Source: VXOI01 sp965197575
Lineage (GTDB): Bacteria; Chloroflexota; Dehalococcoidia; Lucifugimonadales; UBA3495
Reading direction: 5' to 3'
Length of the DNA: 64,000 nt
Assembly (NCBI GenBank): GCA_965197575.1
Contig: OZ240214.1
Coordinates: 4,278,001-4,342,000 of the forward strand
Below are positions 51,860-60,505 of the stretch, in pieces. The translations under genes were made by a program, and so were the position numbers. Position 1 is the stretch's first letter. Every line of letters begins with the position of its first letter. The notes beneath the pieces were generated by a model. That model was given only the letters and a program-made list of their open reading frames with translations, searched no databases and was not told the origin of the DNA.

Positions 51860-52231
51860 CTACCGATTAAACGATAGCGGGTCAGAACCTATGAACCAGA
51901 CCTGATTGGCCCATTCTCCTTCGAGTCCAAACCGGACCATGTTTTCCAGAACGTCGATCACTTGAGCGACGGTTGCCGAATTGGGGACGGCCACAATACC
52001 GGGCATGGCCTGTCCGCTCCTGATTCGTTCGTTGGCGTAGGTCCGCATAGTGGAGACGTCGCGCGTTACCACGATACGTTCGTTTCTGGCCGCCCAATCA
52101 AGGATGATGCGGTCGTCCGTAGCAGCCAGGCCGACATCCTGGGCCCGGACGATATTGACTTTTAGGGGCCGTTCCCTGAGTTGATTGACGATGAAACACT
52201 CCAGGTTCTCATCGGCCAAGAAGCTAACCAA
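51860..52231 (-). CDS. DUF5615 PIN-like toxin, second pair
   Basis: 123 aa from TTG 52231. 'VSFLADENLECFIVNQLRE' (first acidic pair), 'VRAQDVGLAATDDRIILDWA' and 'NERIVVTRDVSTMRTY' (central Asp) are the DUF5615 motifs. Probably a ribonuclease toxin. The start overlaps the end of the shifted DUF433 frame upstream, as in the pair at 34578-35176. The C-terminus ends with 'VWFIGSDPLSFNR'. Confidence 0.8.
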   Translation of the reverse strand: MVSFLADENLECFIVNQLRERPLKVNIVRAQDVGLAATDDRIILDWAARNERIVVTRDVSTMRTYANERIRSGQAMPGIVAVPNSATVAQVIDVLENMVRFGLEGEWANQVWFIGSDPLSFNR

Positions 52232-52585
52232 GGGCTTTACGCGCTCGCGCTTTTAATCGCTCTTCCCAATCGGTGGGGGCGAAACCGTTCGCCTCCAGCT
52301 CTGCCTTGAGCTTGTCTGCACGCCTGTTCACCTTATCCAATACTGCTCCACCTCTTGCTTTCGCCGTAGATAGTAGGCGATTACGTGGAACGCATCGGCA
52401 GTATCGAGGCTGAAGTCGAGCGCGATCTGTTCGGGCGAAGACCCGCGTCGAAAGGCTTCTACGACCGTCATCAAGGTTACTCTGGTTCCGCCAACGCGAG
52501 CTATTCCGTCTCGATCCAACTTCAAGGGCGAAGGTTCGGGCGAAAAGTCGATTGGCGGGAGGCCAGCGAAGATTTCTAGTCCCAT
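52232..52585 (-). CDS. DUF433 antitoxin, C-terminal frameshift
   Basis: ATG 52585 follows AGGAGGGA at good spacing (a longer frame to 52648 precedes that site). 'LKLDRDGIARVGGTRVTLMT', 'VVEAFRRGSSPEQIALDFSL' and 'ADAFHVIAYYLRRKQEVEQY' are typical DUF433. In the present frame it stops at 52328 after 'WIR' (85 aa). One base away the expected tail continues, 'LDKVNRRADKLKAELEANGF' and 'WEERLKARARKALG', ending at about 52232 beside the toxin start. So one T seems to be missing near 52340. The DNA-binding core is intact; the toxin-contacting tail may be lost. Confidence 0.7.
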
Positions 52586-52660
52586 GAGTTCCCTCCTTGG
52601 CGGTACGATCTTACCGTCCGAGCCTCTGGTCGCGCCACCGGCAATCATGGCGCCGGGAAA

Positions 52661-53566
52661 TCACCACCCAAACGACTCCCACAACGCGCTGTGGAAGCGT
52701 TCGGCATCCACCTCGGCGGCCACCGAAATCGGGCCGGTGGCGCCGGTGACCGTGGTCTCGCCCCAGTGGGCGTCTTGGGATGTGCCAACGCTTACGGCGG
52801 CTCGTCTCGTGGTGACGATGCCGGGGTCGAGGGCTACCGCTATGGCCAGCGGGTCGTAGAACTCGAAGCGCTGGCGGGCCGGGTCGCGGCGAAACCAGTT
52901 CTGGACCAGCCGTCCCGCCAGTTGTCCCAGCGGGTGCGGAGAGTGCAGACGCCCGGCTTGCTCCCGGTCCACCCACACCTGACGGCAGGCAGCGAGGTCG
53001 ACCAGCGTTGGGGGCACGCCGCACGACAGCACCTCGCGGGCCGCGACGGCGTCGCTGTGGAAGTTGAACTCCGCCAGCGGAGTTACGTTGCCGGGGGTGT
53101 CCACCGCTCCGCCCATCACCACGATGTGGGCGGCCAGCTTGAGCGTCCCCGGACTTCGCCGTTCCAGACGCGCCAGGTTGGTCAACGGCCCCAAGGCTGC
53201 CACCGTGATCTCGCCGGGCCGCCGGGCTAGCCGTTCCCCCAGGAACTCTATGGCATTGGTGCCGACCACGCCGAGGGACGGGTCCGGCAGGCGGACCGAC
53301 AGTCCCCCGGGCCCGTGAAACGCCACCGATGGCCGGAAGCGCCCACGAAGCGGCCGCGCCGACCCTCTGGCCACCGGGACCTCCGGCCTCTCCGCGGCCG
53401 CCAGCAGCGCCAGCGCGTTCCGGGTCGCTCTGGCCAGCGGAACGTTGCCGCCCACAGTGGTGAGCCCAAGCAGCTCGGCCTCGGGCGCGGCCAAAGCCAT
53501 CAGAATGGCAACGGCGTCATCAACGCCGGGATCGGTGTCGATTATCAACGCCAAGGGAGGAGTCAT
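52661..53566 (-). CDS. Inosine-uridine nucleoside N-ribohydrolase family
   Basis: 301 aa. 'ALIIDTDPGVDDAVAILMAL' (residues 6-25) holds the Asp cluster that binds calcium and ribose. 'LGLTTVGGNVPLARATRNAL', 'VAALGPLTNLARL', 'VMGGAVDTPGNVTPLAEFNF' followed by 'HSDAVAAREVL', and 'FYDPLAIAVALDPGI' (the fourth Asp) complete the family pattern. It hydrolyses the glycosidic bond of nucleosides in salvage or catabolism. Base preference cannot be read. GTG/ATG start at 53566; not obviously in an operon with its neighbours. Confidence 0.9.
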   Translation of the reverse strand: MTPPLALIIDTDPGVDDAVAILMALAAPEAELLGLTTVGGNVPLARATRNALALLAAAERPEVPVARGSARPLRGRFRPSVAFHGPGGLSVRLPDPSLGVVGTNAIEFLGERLARRPGEITVAALGPLTNLARLERRSPGTLKLAAHIVVMGGAVDTPGNVTPLAEFNFHSDAVAAREVLSCGVPPTLVDLAACRQVWVDREQAGRLHSPHPLGQLAGRLVQNWFRRDPARQRFEFYDPLAIAVALDPGIVTTRRAAVSVGTSQDAHWGETTVTGATGPISVAAEVDAERFHSALWESFGW

Positions 53567-53583
53567 GCTTTTGCTACCCAGCC

Positions 53584-53949
53584 TTACGGCCTACCGTGTT
53601 CTCGCGCGAGCCGCCGTAAGGCAGGAATCAATACCGGAATATCGTCTTGGATGATGCTCCAGACCAGGTCATCGTCAATCTGAAGATAGCCATGAATCAA
53701 GCGATTGCGCGTCCCAATTATCGACCGCCAGGGTATTTCGGGATAGCGGGTCCTGAATTCTGCGGGGATATGGTTGGCTGCTTCGCCCAGTAGCTCAAGG
53801 TTCCTGAGCGTTGCATCGTAGGTCCTAACATCCGACAGGAAACCGGTCTGGTCCATGCCCTCGGTGAAGGACAATACCTTGGCCGCGCAAGTGATCATGT
53901 CATCGACGTAGAACTCCCAAGTTCGAGGCGGCCCACCTGATTCACACAA
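53584..53949 (-). CDS. HepT-like toxin (DUF86)
   Basis: 121 aa from TTG 53949, which overlaps the MntA stop by 8 bp. Mostly helical. The HEPN ribonuclease motif Rx4-6HxY is present as R81-NRLI-H86-G-Y88 in 'GTRNRLIHGYLQ'. Upstream 'YDATLRNLELLGEAANHIP' is typical of HepT. In known pairs MntA modifies the HepT tyrosine with AMP and so blocks its RNase. All three key residues are present, so the toxin should be active if freed. Confidence 0.88.
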   Translation of the reverse strand: MCESGGPPRTWEFYVDDMITCAAKVLSFTEGMDQTGFLSDVRTYDATLRNLELLGEAANHIPAEFRTRYPEIPWRSIIGTRNRLIHGYLQIDDDLVWSIIQDDIPVLIPALRRLAREHGRP

Positions 53950-54232
53950 GGATGGCCTCGCTTTCCACTTGGAGCCGGAGTTCGGGGCGTAAGGCCCGGT
54001 CCGTGACCAGGTCTACGGGCCGGTCGAGCAGGTCTTCGAGATAGAACTGGACTCCGAAGTAACTCTTCGATGTAGCCGGGGCGTCGAATTTTACCAGGAT
54101 GTCGACATCGCTCTCGGCGTTCGCTGCGCCGCGGGCCATCGATCCGAACAGCGAAAGTTCGACTACACCGAACCGCCGGGCCAACAGCGGCTTGTGCTTC
54201 CGTAGCAGCTCCAGCGTTTGATCCCTGTCCAT
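53942..54232 (-). CDS. MntA-type minimal nucleotidyltransferase antitoxin
   Basis: 96 aa. The nucleotidyltransferase signature 'GSMARGAANAESDVDILVKF' begins at residue 30, with the two metal-binding Asp at 42 and 44, and 'LEDLLDRPVDLVTDRAL' supplies the third acidic region. It precedes and overlaps the HepT gene as in other HepT/MntA modules, and would AMPylate HepT. ATG 54232. Confidence 0.88.
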   Translation of the reverse strand: MDRDQTLELLRKHKPLLARRFGVVELSLFGSMARGAANAESDVDILVKFDAPATSKSYFGVQFYLEDLLDRPVDLVTDRALRPELRLQVESEAILV

Positions 54233-54261
54233 CGCAACTGCTCCCTATATATACCCTGCGA

Positions 54262-55242
54262 TTATACCGACACGAGGTCTTGGTAAAGGTAGCTGGCGTT
54301 GGCGAAGGCGGTCAGGGTTTCTTGGGCGGTGTGCCGGAAGCGGTAGCCTGTGGTGTGGTGGAGGCGGGCGTTGCTGAGCAGGATGGGCCACCGGACCATG
54401 TCCAGCACGCCGGGGGTCGCCTCCCGTTGCAGCCGCAGGTTCCAGGCCAGCCGGGCCGCAGGGTAGGCCAGGAAGTCCGGCAGGTCCACCAGCCTGCTCT
54501 GAATGACCTGGGCCAGCTCCCGGTAGTACACCACCCCTTCCCCCGCGACGTTGAATATCCCCGGCAGCCCCTCCATGATTACCAGGCACAACACCCGGGC
54601 CAGGTCGTCGACGTAAACGAACTGCAACGGCGGGTCCGCGCCCGATATTCCCAGCAGCCAGGGGTGGAAAAAGGAGTTGGTGACCAGGTTGTTTCCATCC
54701 GGCCCCAAGACCACGCAGGAGCGCAGGATGGTTATCTTCAAGTCGGGCACGGCTTGTTGGAACTCTTGCAGCGCGCGCTCGGCCAAGAACTTGTTATAGG
54801 CGTAGGGAACGTCGGAGGCAGGGCGGAGCGGCGCATCTTCGGATATAGGCATGGGGTTGTCGGCGTGGGCGCCATACACCGTATGCGAGCTCAGGTAGAC
54901 CAGATGCTCCACCCGGGCGCGGACGCACGACTCCAGAACCCCGCGCAGCATCTCCAGGTTCTGCTCCCTGACGGTGTCTACCTCCCGCCGGTTTGCGCCC
55001 CGGCGGGGGTTGAACGCAAGATGCACCACGGTGGTGATGCGCTGTTGCAGGAGGTCCTGGTCGATGGGGGTGGAAACGTCGCGGCGGAAGGCGGCGATGT
55101 TGTGGATGGGCGCCGACAGCGGCTCGGTGTCGAAGGCGGCCACCTTTCCCAGACCGGGTTGGCGTTCCAAGTGCTCCAGCAGCTTCCGGCCGATGTAGCC
55201 GGAAGAGCCGGTGACGGCCACCACCTTACCTTGGGAGGTCAT
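54262..55242 (-). CDS. NAD-dependent epimerase/dehydratase in hopanoid operon
   Basis: 326 aa from ATG 55242; an upstream extension to 55290 overlaps the neighbour and is not used. Extended SDR: 'VAVTGSSGYIGRKLLEHLER' (dinucleotide loop), 'YLSSHTVYGAHADNP' and 'YAYNKFLAERALQEF' (YxxxK catalytic pair), 'ILRSCVVLGPDGNN' and 'FVYVDDLARVLCLV'. It is related to sugar-nucleotide epimerases. Last gene of the hopanoid run, a few bases after the squalene-synthase-like gene. It might act on a hopanoid side chain or a glycolipid; substrate unknown. Confidence 0.85.
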   Translation of the reverse strand: MTSQGKVVAVTGSSGYIGRKLLEHLERQPGLGKVAAFDTEPLSAPIHNIAAFRRDVSTPIDQDLLQQRITTVVHLAFNPRRGANRREVDTVREQNLEMLRGVLESCVRARVEHLVYLSSHTVYGAHADNPMPISEDAPLRPASDVPYAYNKFLAERALQEFQQAVPDLKITILRSCVVLGPDGNNLVTNSFFHPWLLGISGADPPLQFVYVDDLARVLCLVIMEGLPGIFNVAGEGVVYYRELAQVIQSRLVDLPDFLAYPAARLAWNLRLQREATPGVLDMVRWPILLSNARLHHTTGYRFRHTAQETLTAFANASYLYQDLVSV

Positions 55243-55247
55243 GGGGC

Positions 55248-56126
55248 CTAACCGGGGGAAGCGGGGAGTCCCAGCATACTGCCCAGCCATGCTTGGGCCA
55301 TTATTCGGACCTTCTCTGCGGTGCCCAACGAAATCCGCTGCCCGCCCAGCACATCGTAGCCCGACGCCTCAATCCTGTCCAGCACCCGCGAATAGATCGC
55401 CCCCAGCGCGGCGGGGCAGGCCCGGGAGCGGCGCGACAGATGCGGAAGCAGCCGCAGGCCGTTCTTGAAATAGCCGCGGGCGCGCTCCGCCTGAAAGCGC
55501 GACAGCTCGATGAACGCCTCGTTCTTGACCCCGCCGCGCAGACATTCTTCCGAATATCCGAAACGCGCCATCTCGTCCTGGGGCAGGTAGATGCGGCCCA
55601 TGCCCAGGTCTTCACGAACGTCGCGGAGGATGTTGGTCAACTGCATGGCGAGGCCCAGGTCCACCGCGTAGTCCTTGGCCTCGGCGCCCTGGTACTGGAA
55701 AATCTGGAGGCACACCAGCCCGACCACCGACGCCACACGGTAGCAATACTGCCGAAGCTCGTCGAAGTCCCGGTAGCGTTGCTTGACCAGGTCGCTTTCC
55801 ACCCCCAGGATAATTTCCCGGAAGTAGTCTTGGGGTATGTCGTAGCGGCCGGAGGTATCGGCCAAGGCCATGAACACCGGGCTTTCGGGACGGCCGCGAA
55901 ACGCTTGGTCCAAGCCGGATTGGAGCGTGGCCAAAGCCGCGAGCTTGGCCTCGGCCGTGCCCTGTTCGTCCACCGAATCGTCGCAGTGGCGGCAAAAAGC
56001 ATAGGCGGCATAGATGGCCCGCCGCTTGTCCGCAGGGAGCGTGAGGAAGGCGTAGTAGAAGTTTTTGGCCTCCCGCCGGGTGATGGACCGGCACTCGGCG
56101 TAGGCGAGTTCCAAGTCGGTCGGCAT
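55248..56126 (-). CDS. hpnD: Presqualene diphosphate synthase-like (squalene/phytoene synthase)
   Basis: 292 aa. Both Asp-rich motifs of the trans-isoprenyl head-to-head synthases are present: 'RHCDDSVDEQ' (near 65) and 'NILRDVREDLGMGRIYLPQD' (near 165). 'ITRREAKNFYYAFLTLPADK' and 'GLVCLQIFQYQ' are also typical. It condenses two farnesyl diphosphates. In bacteria with hopanoids the HpnC-HpnD-HpnE set makes squalene; only this member is in the window, so HpnD is the likeliest role, with phytoene synthase as alternative. Co-directional between yjbQ and the epimerase. Confidence 0.85.
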   Translation of the reverse strand: MPTDLELAYAECRSITRREAKNFYYAFLTLPADKRRAIYAAYAFCRHCDDSVDEQGTAEAKLAALATLQSGLDQAFRGRPESPVFMALADTSGRYDIPQDYFREIILGVESDLVKQRYRDFDELRQYCYRVASVVGLVCLQIFQYQGAEAKDYAVDLGLAMQLTNILRDVREDLGMGRIYLPQDEMARFGYSEECLRGGVKNEAFIELSRFQAERARGYFKNGLRLLPHLSRRSRACPAALGAIYSRVLDRIEASGYDVLGGQRISLGTAEKVRIMAQAWLGSMLGLPASPG

Positions 56127-56145
56127 CGCAGTGGGGGCGCGGGGG

Positions 56146-56589
56146 TTACTCGCCGACCACTTGGACCATTACTTCTCGGTTTCTCGGATGGTCCAACTCG
56201 ATGAAGAACACGCTCTGGTAGGTGCCGAACTGCATCTGCCCGTCGATGATCGGCACGGTCTCGCTGGTGCCCAGCATCAGATGTTGCAGGTGGGCATGGG
56301 CGTTGGGCGACTCGTCGGGCGTCATGTTGACGGTGCGAATCTCGAAGTTGTTGTGCTGGTAGCCACTTTGCCGGGGGGAGATCTTCTCCAGGAACTCGGC
56401 CATGTCCTCCAGCAGCAACGGTTCGTTCTCGTTGATCTTCACCGCCGCCGTGGTGTGCTTGGAGTACACCACGGCAAAGCCATTATTGATCCGCGAGTCG
56501 GCCACGCAATCGGTCACCCAATCGGTGATGTCGATGAACTCCGGTGCATATTGGGTCTTGATCTTTCGGCAGAACGATTTGGCGATCAT
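56146..56589 (-). CDS. yjbQ: YjbQ / UPF0047 family protein
   Basis: 147 aa. 'FIDITDWVTDCVADSRINNG', 'VVYSKHTTAAVKINENEPLL', 'AHAHLQHLMLGTSETVPI' and 'FGTYQSVFFIELDHPRNREV' follow the UPF0047 pattern, including the HxTxA and His-rich motifs. E. coli YjbQ has secondary thiamine-phosphate synthase activity; the native role is unclear. Here it sits 2 bp after squalene-hopene cyclase inside the hopanoid operon, which is not a usual neighbour. Confidence 0.92.
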   Translation of the reverse strand: MIAKSFCRKIKTQYAPEFIDITDWVTDCVADSRINNGFAVVYSKHTTAAVKINENEPLLLEDMAEFLEKISPRQSGYQHNNFEIRTVNMTPDESPNAHAHLQHLMLGTSETVPIIDGQMQFGTYQSVFFIELDHPRNREVMVQVVGE

Positions 56590-56591
56590 GT

Positions 56592-58634
56592 TTACGCGCC
56601 CCCTTGTTCGGCTAAGCGCCGACGGTCTCCCTTGTCTGATTCGGACATGGCACGGGCGTAACGGCCCAAGGCCAGCAGCGGCCAGTAGTTCCGGTACATG
56701 TGGTAGTTGAGCATGAAGCCCGCCGGCATATCCAAACCTTGAAAGCCGGGCTCACCGGGCTTGGGAGCGTCCTTGGGCGGTTGACCGACGCCATAGCCGG
56801 GGAACCCTGTGCCGGTGAAATACGGTTCGTCCCAACTGCCGTCGCCGAGTTGGGTCTTCACCAGATAGCAGACTCCCCGGCGGCAGGCGGGAGAATCGGC
56901 CTCCCCGGCGGAGATCAGGGCCAAGAGCGCCCAAGCGGTCTGTGACGCGGTGCTGGGGCCGACCCCCCGCAGGGACTCGTCGACGTAGGAGCCGCAACTC
57001 TCGCCCCAGCCGCCGTTGTCGTTTTGAAGTCTCAGCAGCCACTCGACCGCGCTTCGGACGCAGGGTTGGGACATATCTTCGCCCACGGCTTGCAGGGCGG
57101 GCAGCGCCGCCCCGGTGCCGTAGATGTAGTTGACTCCCCAACGCCCGAACCAGGGGCCGTCGGCCTCCTGCTCTTTCTTGATGAACTCGAGCGCGCGCTG
57201 CACCGGCGGATGACTGGCGGTGTAGCCGAGCCGCCCGTACATCTCCAGGATATGGCCGGTGACGTCGACGCTGGGCGGGTCGAGCGTCTCCCCGAAGTCG
57301 GCGAAGGGTATCTTGGTCAGGTATTGCTTGGTATTGTCCTTGTCGAAGGCGGCCCAGCCGCCGCCCTTGGACTGCAACCCTTCGATCCACTCGACCCCTC
57401 GCTGAATCGCCTCGAAACATCTCCCGTCGTCGGCGGAACCTAGGCGGGCCGACTCGAGGGCGATGATCACTTCGGAGGAATCGTCGATGTCCGGGTATTT
57501 CTCGTTATGAAACTCGAACGCCCACCCCCCTGGAGGCGTGTTCCGGGCGCGCACCTGCCAGTCCCCGCCGGCCAGTATCTGCTGGTCCAGCAGCCATTGG
57601 CTGGAGCGTTGCACCATCGGGTCGCCGGGAGCGATCCCGGAGTCGAGCAACGCGATCTGGGCCAGGCAGGTGTCCCACACCGGTGAGATGCAGGCCTGGA
57701 CGCTGTAGGTGTCGTCGTCTTCGATGGCAAAGCCTTCCAGACCGTCGAAGCCCCGGTCCAGTGCCTCTCGCGCCTCCTCGAACCCCAGGTGGTGGAGGGC
57801 GATCAGCGAGTAAACCCACGGGGGCTGAATGCCGCCCCATGCGCCATCGGCCTCCTGATGCTCCAGTATCCAGTTCAGGATCTTCCGCCGGGCCAGGCCG
57901 CGCAGGGGCTGGAGGGGGATCTTGTTGTAAATGCCCATCAGCCGGTCGGCCCGGTATAGCCACTTGGCCCAACCGCTGTCCGGCATGGGCAGGGAGAAGT
58001 CGGTGGAGTCCCGTCCGTTGGGATAAAGCTCGTCGATTCTTGCCTCGTCGGGCACGGGACAGTGGGGCTGGTCGGTGAGAATGATGAGCATGGGCACGAT
58101 GGTGGCCCGGGCCCAACTGGAGAACTCGTAGATGTTGAACGGGGCCCACTGCGGCAGGAAAATCATCTCCGGGGCCATGTTGGGTGTGCCCTCCCAGTCC
58201 CACTGCCCAAAGAGGGCCAGCCAGATCTTGGTGAACACCCGCACGCCCGGCACCCCGCCCCGGCCCAGGATGAACTCTCTGGCGCGGGCCATCGGCTCCG
58301 AGTCTGCGCGGCGCCCGGCCAGCTTCAGGGCGAAGTAGCACTCTACGGTGGTGCTGAGGTCGCCGGGGGCTTCGAAATACTGACCCCATGAGCCGTCATC
58401 CTGTTGCTTGCTCAGGATGTAGTTGGACACCTTGCGCCAGCGCTCCGGGTCGTTGCGCCCCAAGAACCAGCACAGCATCAGGTACTCGGCTTCCATCGTG
58501 GGGTTCGACTCCAGCTTCCCCCACCAATAGCCGTCCTCGTGCTGCGCCGAACGGAAATAGCTATGAGACCGGCCGACCGCTTGGTCGACCGGTTCCGTCA
58601 AACTGTCCCGCACTCTTGATTCTGACTTGATCAA
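56592..58634 (-). CDS. shc: Squalene-hopene cyclase
   Basis: 680 aa, close to the usual ~630-680. The catalytic acid motif DxDD is D382-I-D-D385 ('KYPDIDDSSEVIIALE'); the common form is DVDDTA, so 'DIDDSS' is a mild variant. QW-type repeats include 'QDDGSWGQYF', 'EADGAWGGIQPPW', 'SKGGGWAAFDKDN' and 'NDNGGWGESCGSYVD'. It cyclises squalene to hopene at the membrane. It lies between hpnA and yjbQ on the same strand with tight spacing. A different triterpene product is possible. Confidence 0.92.
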   Translation of the reverse strand: MIKSESRVRDSLTEPVDQAVGRSHSYFRSAQHEDGYWWGKLESNPTMEAEYLMLCWFLGRNDPERWRKVSNYILSKQQDDGSWGQYFEAPGDLSTTVECYFALKLAGRRADSEPMARAREFILGRGGVPGVRVFTKIWLALFGQWDWEGTPNMAPEMIFLPQWAPFNIYEFSSWARATIVPMLIILTDQPHCPVPDEARIDELYPNGRDSTDFSLPMPDSGWAKWLYRADRLMGIYNKIPLQPLRGLARRKILNWILEHQEADGAWGGIQPPWVYSLIALHHLGFEEAREALDRGFDGLEGFAIEDDDTYSVQACISPVWDTCLAQIALLDSGIAPGDPMVQRSSQWLLDQQILAGGDWQVRARNTPPGGWAFEFHNEKYPDIDDSSEVIIALESARLGSADDGRCFEAIQRGVEWIEGLQSKGGGWAAFDKDNTKQYLTKIPFADFGETLDPPSVDVTGHILEMYGRLGYTASHPPVQRALEFIKKEQEADGPWFGRWGVNYIYGTGAALPALQAVGEDMSQPCVRSAVEWLLRLQNDNGGWGESCGSYVDESLRGVGPSTASQTAWALLALISAGEADSPACRRGVCYLVKTQLGDGSWDEPYFTGTGFPGYGVGQPPKDAPKPGEPGFQGLDMPAGFMLNYHMYRNYWPLLALGRYARAMSESDKGDRRRLAEQGGA

Positions 58635-58666
58635 CGTGTCTTCGCTCGTCTTAATTTTTTCTGGGC

Positions 58667-59665
58667 CTATTTTCTCGCGGGGTTAACGTAACCGTGCCCG
58701 GAGAACCAATCGATTGCCTGCCGGAGGGCGTTTTCCACCGGGCTTTGCGGTAGTCCCAACTCCCGGACTGCCATCTCGCAGCTAACGTAGGCCGGCTTCT
58801 TTGAAGCGATCACGCCTTCCAGCGGGATGGCCGGCTGCCGGTGGAGCAGTCCTGTGGACACCGCTTGGTCCACGTATCCGGCCCCTACCACTAACCAATA
58901 GGGCAGCCGAAGCCTCGGGGCCGCAAGACCCGTTTGTTCGCTCAGGATTCGGAACATCTCTTTCAGCGTTACGTTCCTGTTGCCCAGAATGTATCTTTCG
59001 CCCGTTCGCCCCCGCTCCAAGGCCAGGATGTGTCCCGCGCAAACATCGGCCACATCCACCAGGTTGAGGCCGGTGGCCAGGTAGGCCGGTATCCGGCGTT
59101 TCAGGAAGTCGAGCACGATCTTGCCGGTGGGCGTCGGCTTCACGTCCCAGGGCCCCACCGGCGCCGTGGGATTGACCACCACCACATCCATGCCCTCCTC
59201 GGCCAGCTTCAGGACCTCCCGCTCAGCCTCGTACTTGGACTGCTTGTAGTGTCCGTGGAGGAACTGCGGCGACAGGGGGGTGCGCTCGTCGGCCAGCCCG
59301 TCCCCGGCAAAGCCAATGGTGGAGACGGTGCTGGTGTAGACCACCCGCGAAACCCCGGCTTTACGCGCTGCCTCCAGTACGTTGACCGTTCCTTCCACGT
59401 TCGTCCGGCGCACCGTTTGCGGGTCTTGCGACCAGAACGTGTACGCGGCGGCGCAGTGAAAGACGGCCTCGCAGCGGCTCGCGGCCCGCTCCACCGAAGC
59501 GCGGTCCAGGATGTCGCCCGTTATCCTTTCGACACCGGTGTCTTCGATTGTTAAGAGGTTGCTGCCGGGACGGACCAAGGCCCGCACCGTATGTCCCCGA
59601 CGCCATAGCTCCCTAGCCAGATTGCCGCCGATGAACCCGGTTGCGCCAGTGACCAGGACCTTCAT
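58667..59665 (-). CDS. hpnA: Hopanoid-associated sugar epimerase HpnA
   Basis: 332 aa extended SDR. 'VLVTGATGFIGGNLARELWR' (NAD loop), 'AVFHCAAAYTFWSQDPQTVR', 'VYTSTVSTIGFAGDGLADE', 'HGHYKQSKYEAEREVLKL' (YxxxK) and 'VVNPTAPVGPWDVKPTPTGK' are characteristic of HpnA. The family occurs in hopanoid clusters and is thought to act on the ribosyl/sugar side chain. It lies 32 bp upstream of the cyclase gene in the operon. Confidence 0.9.
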   Translation of the reverse strand: MKVLVTGATGFIGGNLARELWRRGHTVRALVRPGSNLLTIEDTGVERITGDILDRASVERAASRCEAVFHCAAAYTFWSQDPQTVRRTNVEGTVNVLEAARKAGVSRVVYTSTVSTIGFAGDGLADERTPLSPQFLHGHYKQSKYEAEREVLKLAEEGMDVVVVNPTAPVGPWDVKPTPTGKIVLDFLKRRIPAYLATGLNLVDVADVCAGHILALERGRTGERYILGNRNVTLKEMFRILSEQTGLAAPRLRLPYWLVVGAGYVDQAVSTGLLHRQPAIPLEGVIASKKPAYVSCEMAVRELGLPQSPVENALRQAIDWFSGHGYVNPARK

Positions 59666-59690
59666 GCGCCCACGGCCTGTCTTCCGGCCC

Positions 59691-60461
59691 CTAGTACGGC
59701 ACCTTGACGGCCGCCTCGGCGCTGGAGCTGCGCTCCTTCTCGGCCTCCAGTTGCAGGTAGGCGATTCCGAACCGGGTCAGCACGGCCTGGCACAACTGCA
59801 ACTGGCTTTTCAACCGCCACAGCGTTGGGATGCGCCACGGCATGGCGACCACCTTGGTCAGGATGCCGTGCTTGGTCTTGGAGATTCCCGGCAGGTAGCC
59901 CGGAAGCCGCTGGCTCGCCGGGTCCAGGACAACCCGCGCCGACAGGAAGGGCGCCCCGGCCCGTCGGGCTGCCTGCGCCACGGTGTAGTCCTCCATATTG
60001 ATGCTGTCCGCGCCGTACTTGTCCCACATCGCCTGCCGTTCCCAAGGCTGCCCGACCAAGTGGTCGACGGTCACCGACACCCCAGCGTGTACCGGCATCC
60101 CGGCAGCGGAGGCCGCCGCTTCCGCCTGCTCCAGCATGGCGGGGTCGGGCGTCATCGCCTCCGGGGAGTCCTCGACGTCAAAAACGTAGCGGCGGGGCAG
60201 CAACAGGTCGCCGGTGTCCAGTCCGGGGGTAGAGGCCCCGGCCACGCCCAGCAGCAACACCCCGGAGGGCGCGGCGTTGTTGCGCGCGCCGCGGGCGTTG
60301 GGGTGCGTCAGCGCACCGGCCATCGACGCTCCGGCCCGGTGGGGGCCGATGCCCAGCAGATGGAACTCCACCGGGAATCTCACCCCGCGCGTCTGCTGGT
60401 ATTCCACCTCGCGGCGCAACCCGGCCAATTCCTCGCCCATGCTGGCGGCTACGATGAGCAA
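59691..60461 (-). CDS. hpnG: Adenosylhopane nucleosidase HpnG
   Basis: 256 aa, nucleoside-phosphorylase fold (PNP_UDP_1): 'IVAASMGEELAGLRREVE', 'VEFHLLGIGPHRAGASMAGA', 'VLLLGVAGASTPGLDTGDLL', 'DSINMEDYTVAQAARRAG' (the EMExxA-like motif with MED) and 'ARVVLDPASQRLPGYLP'. HpnG removes adenine from adenosylhopane to give ribosylhopane. It directly follows hpnH, its substrate producer, in transcription order. Confidence 0.88.
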   Translation of the reverse strand: MLIVAASMGEELAGLRREVEYQQTRGVRFPVEFHLLGIGPHRAGASMAGALTHPNARGARNNAAPSGVLLLGVAGASTPGLDTGDLLLPRRYVFDVEDSPEAMTPDPAMLEQAEAAASAAGMPVHAGVSVTVDHLVGQPWERQAMWDKYGADSINMEDYTVAQAARRAGAPFLSARVVLDPASQRLPGYLPGISKTKHGILTKVVAMPWRIPTLWRLKSQLQLCQAVLTRFGIAYLQLEAEKERSSSAEAAVKVPY

Positions 60462-60505
60462 TTCCGTTCCTTCACTCGACCCATCCTCCTTGCTACAGGA
60501 CGCTG

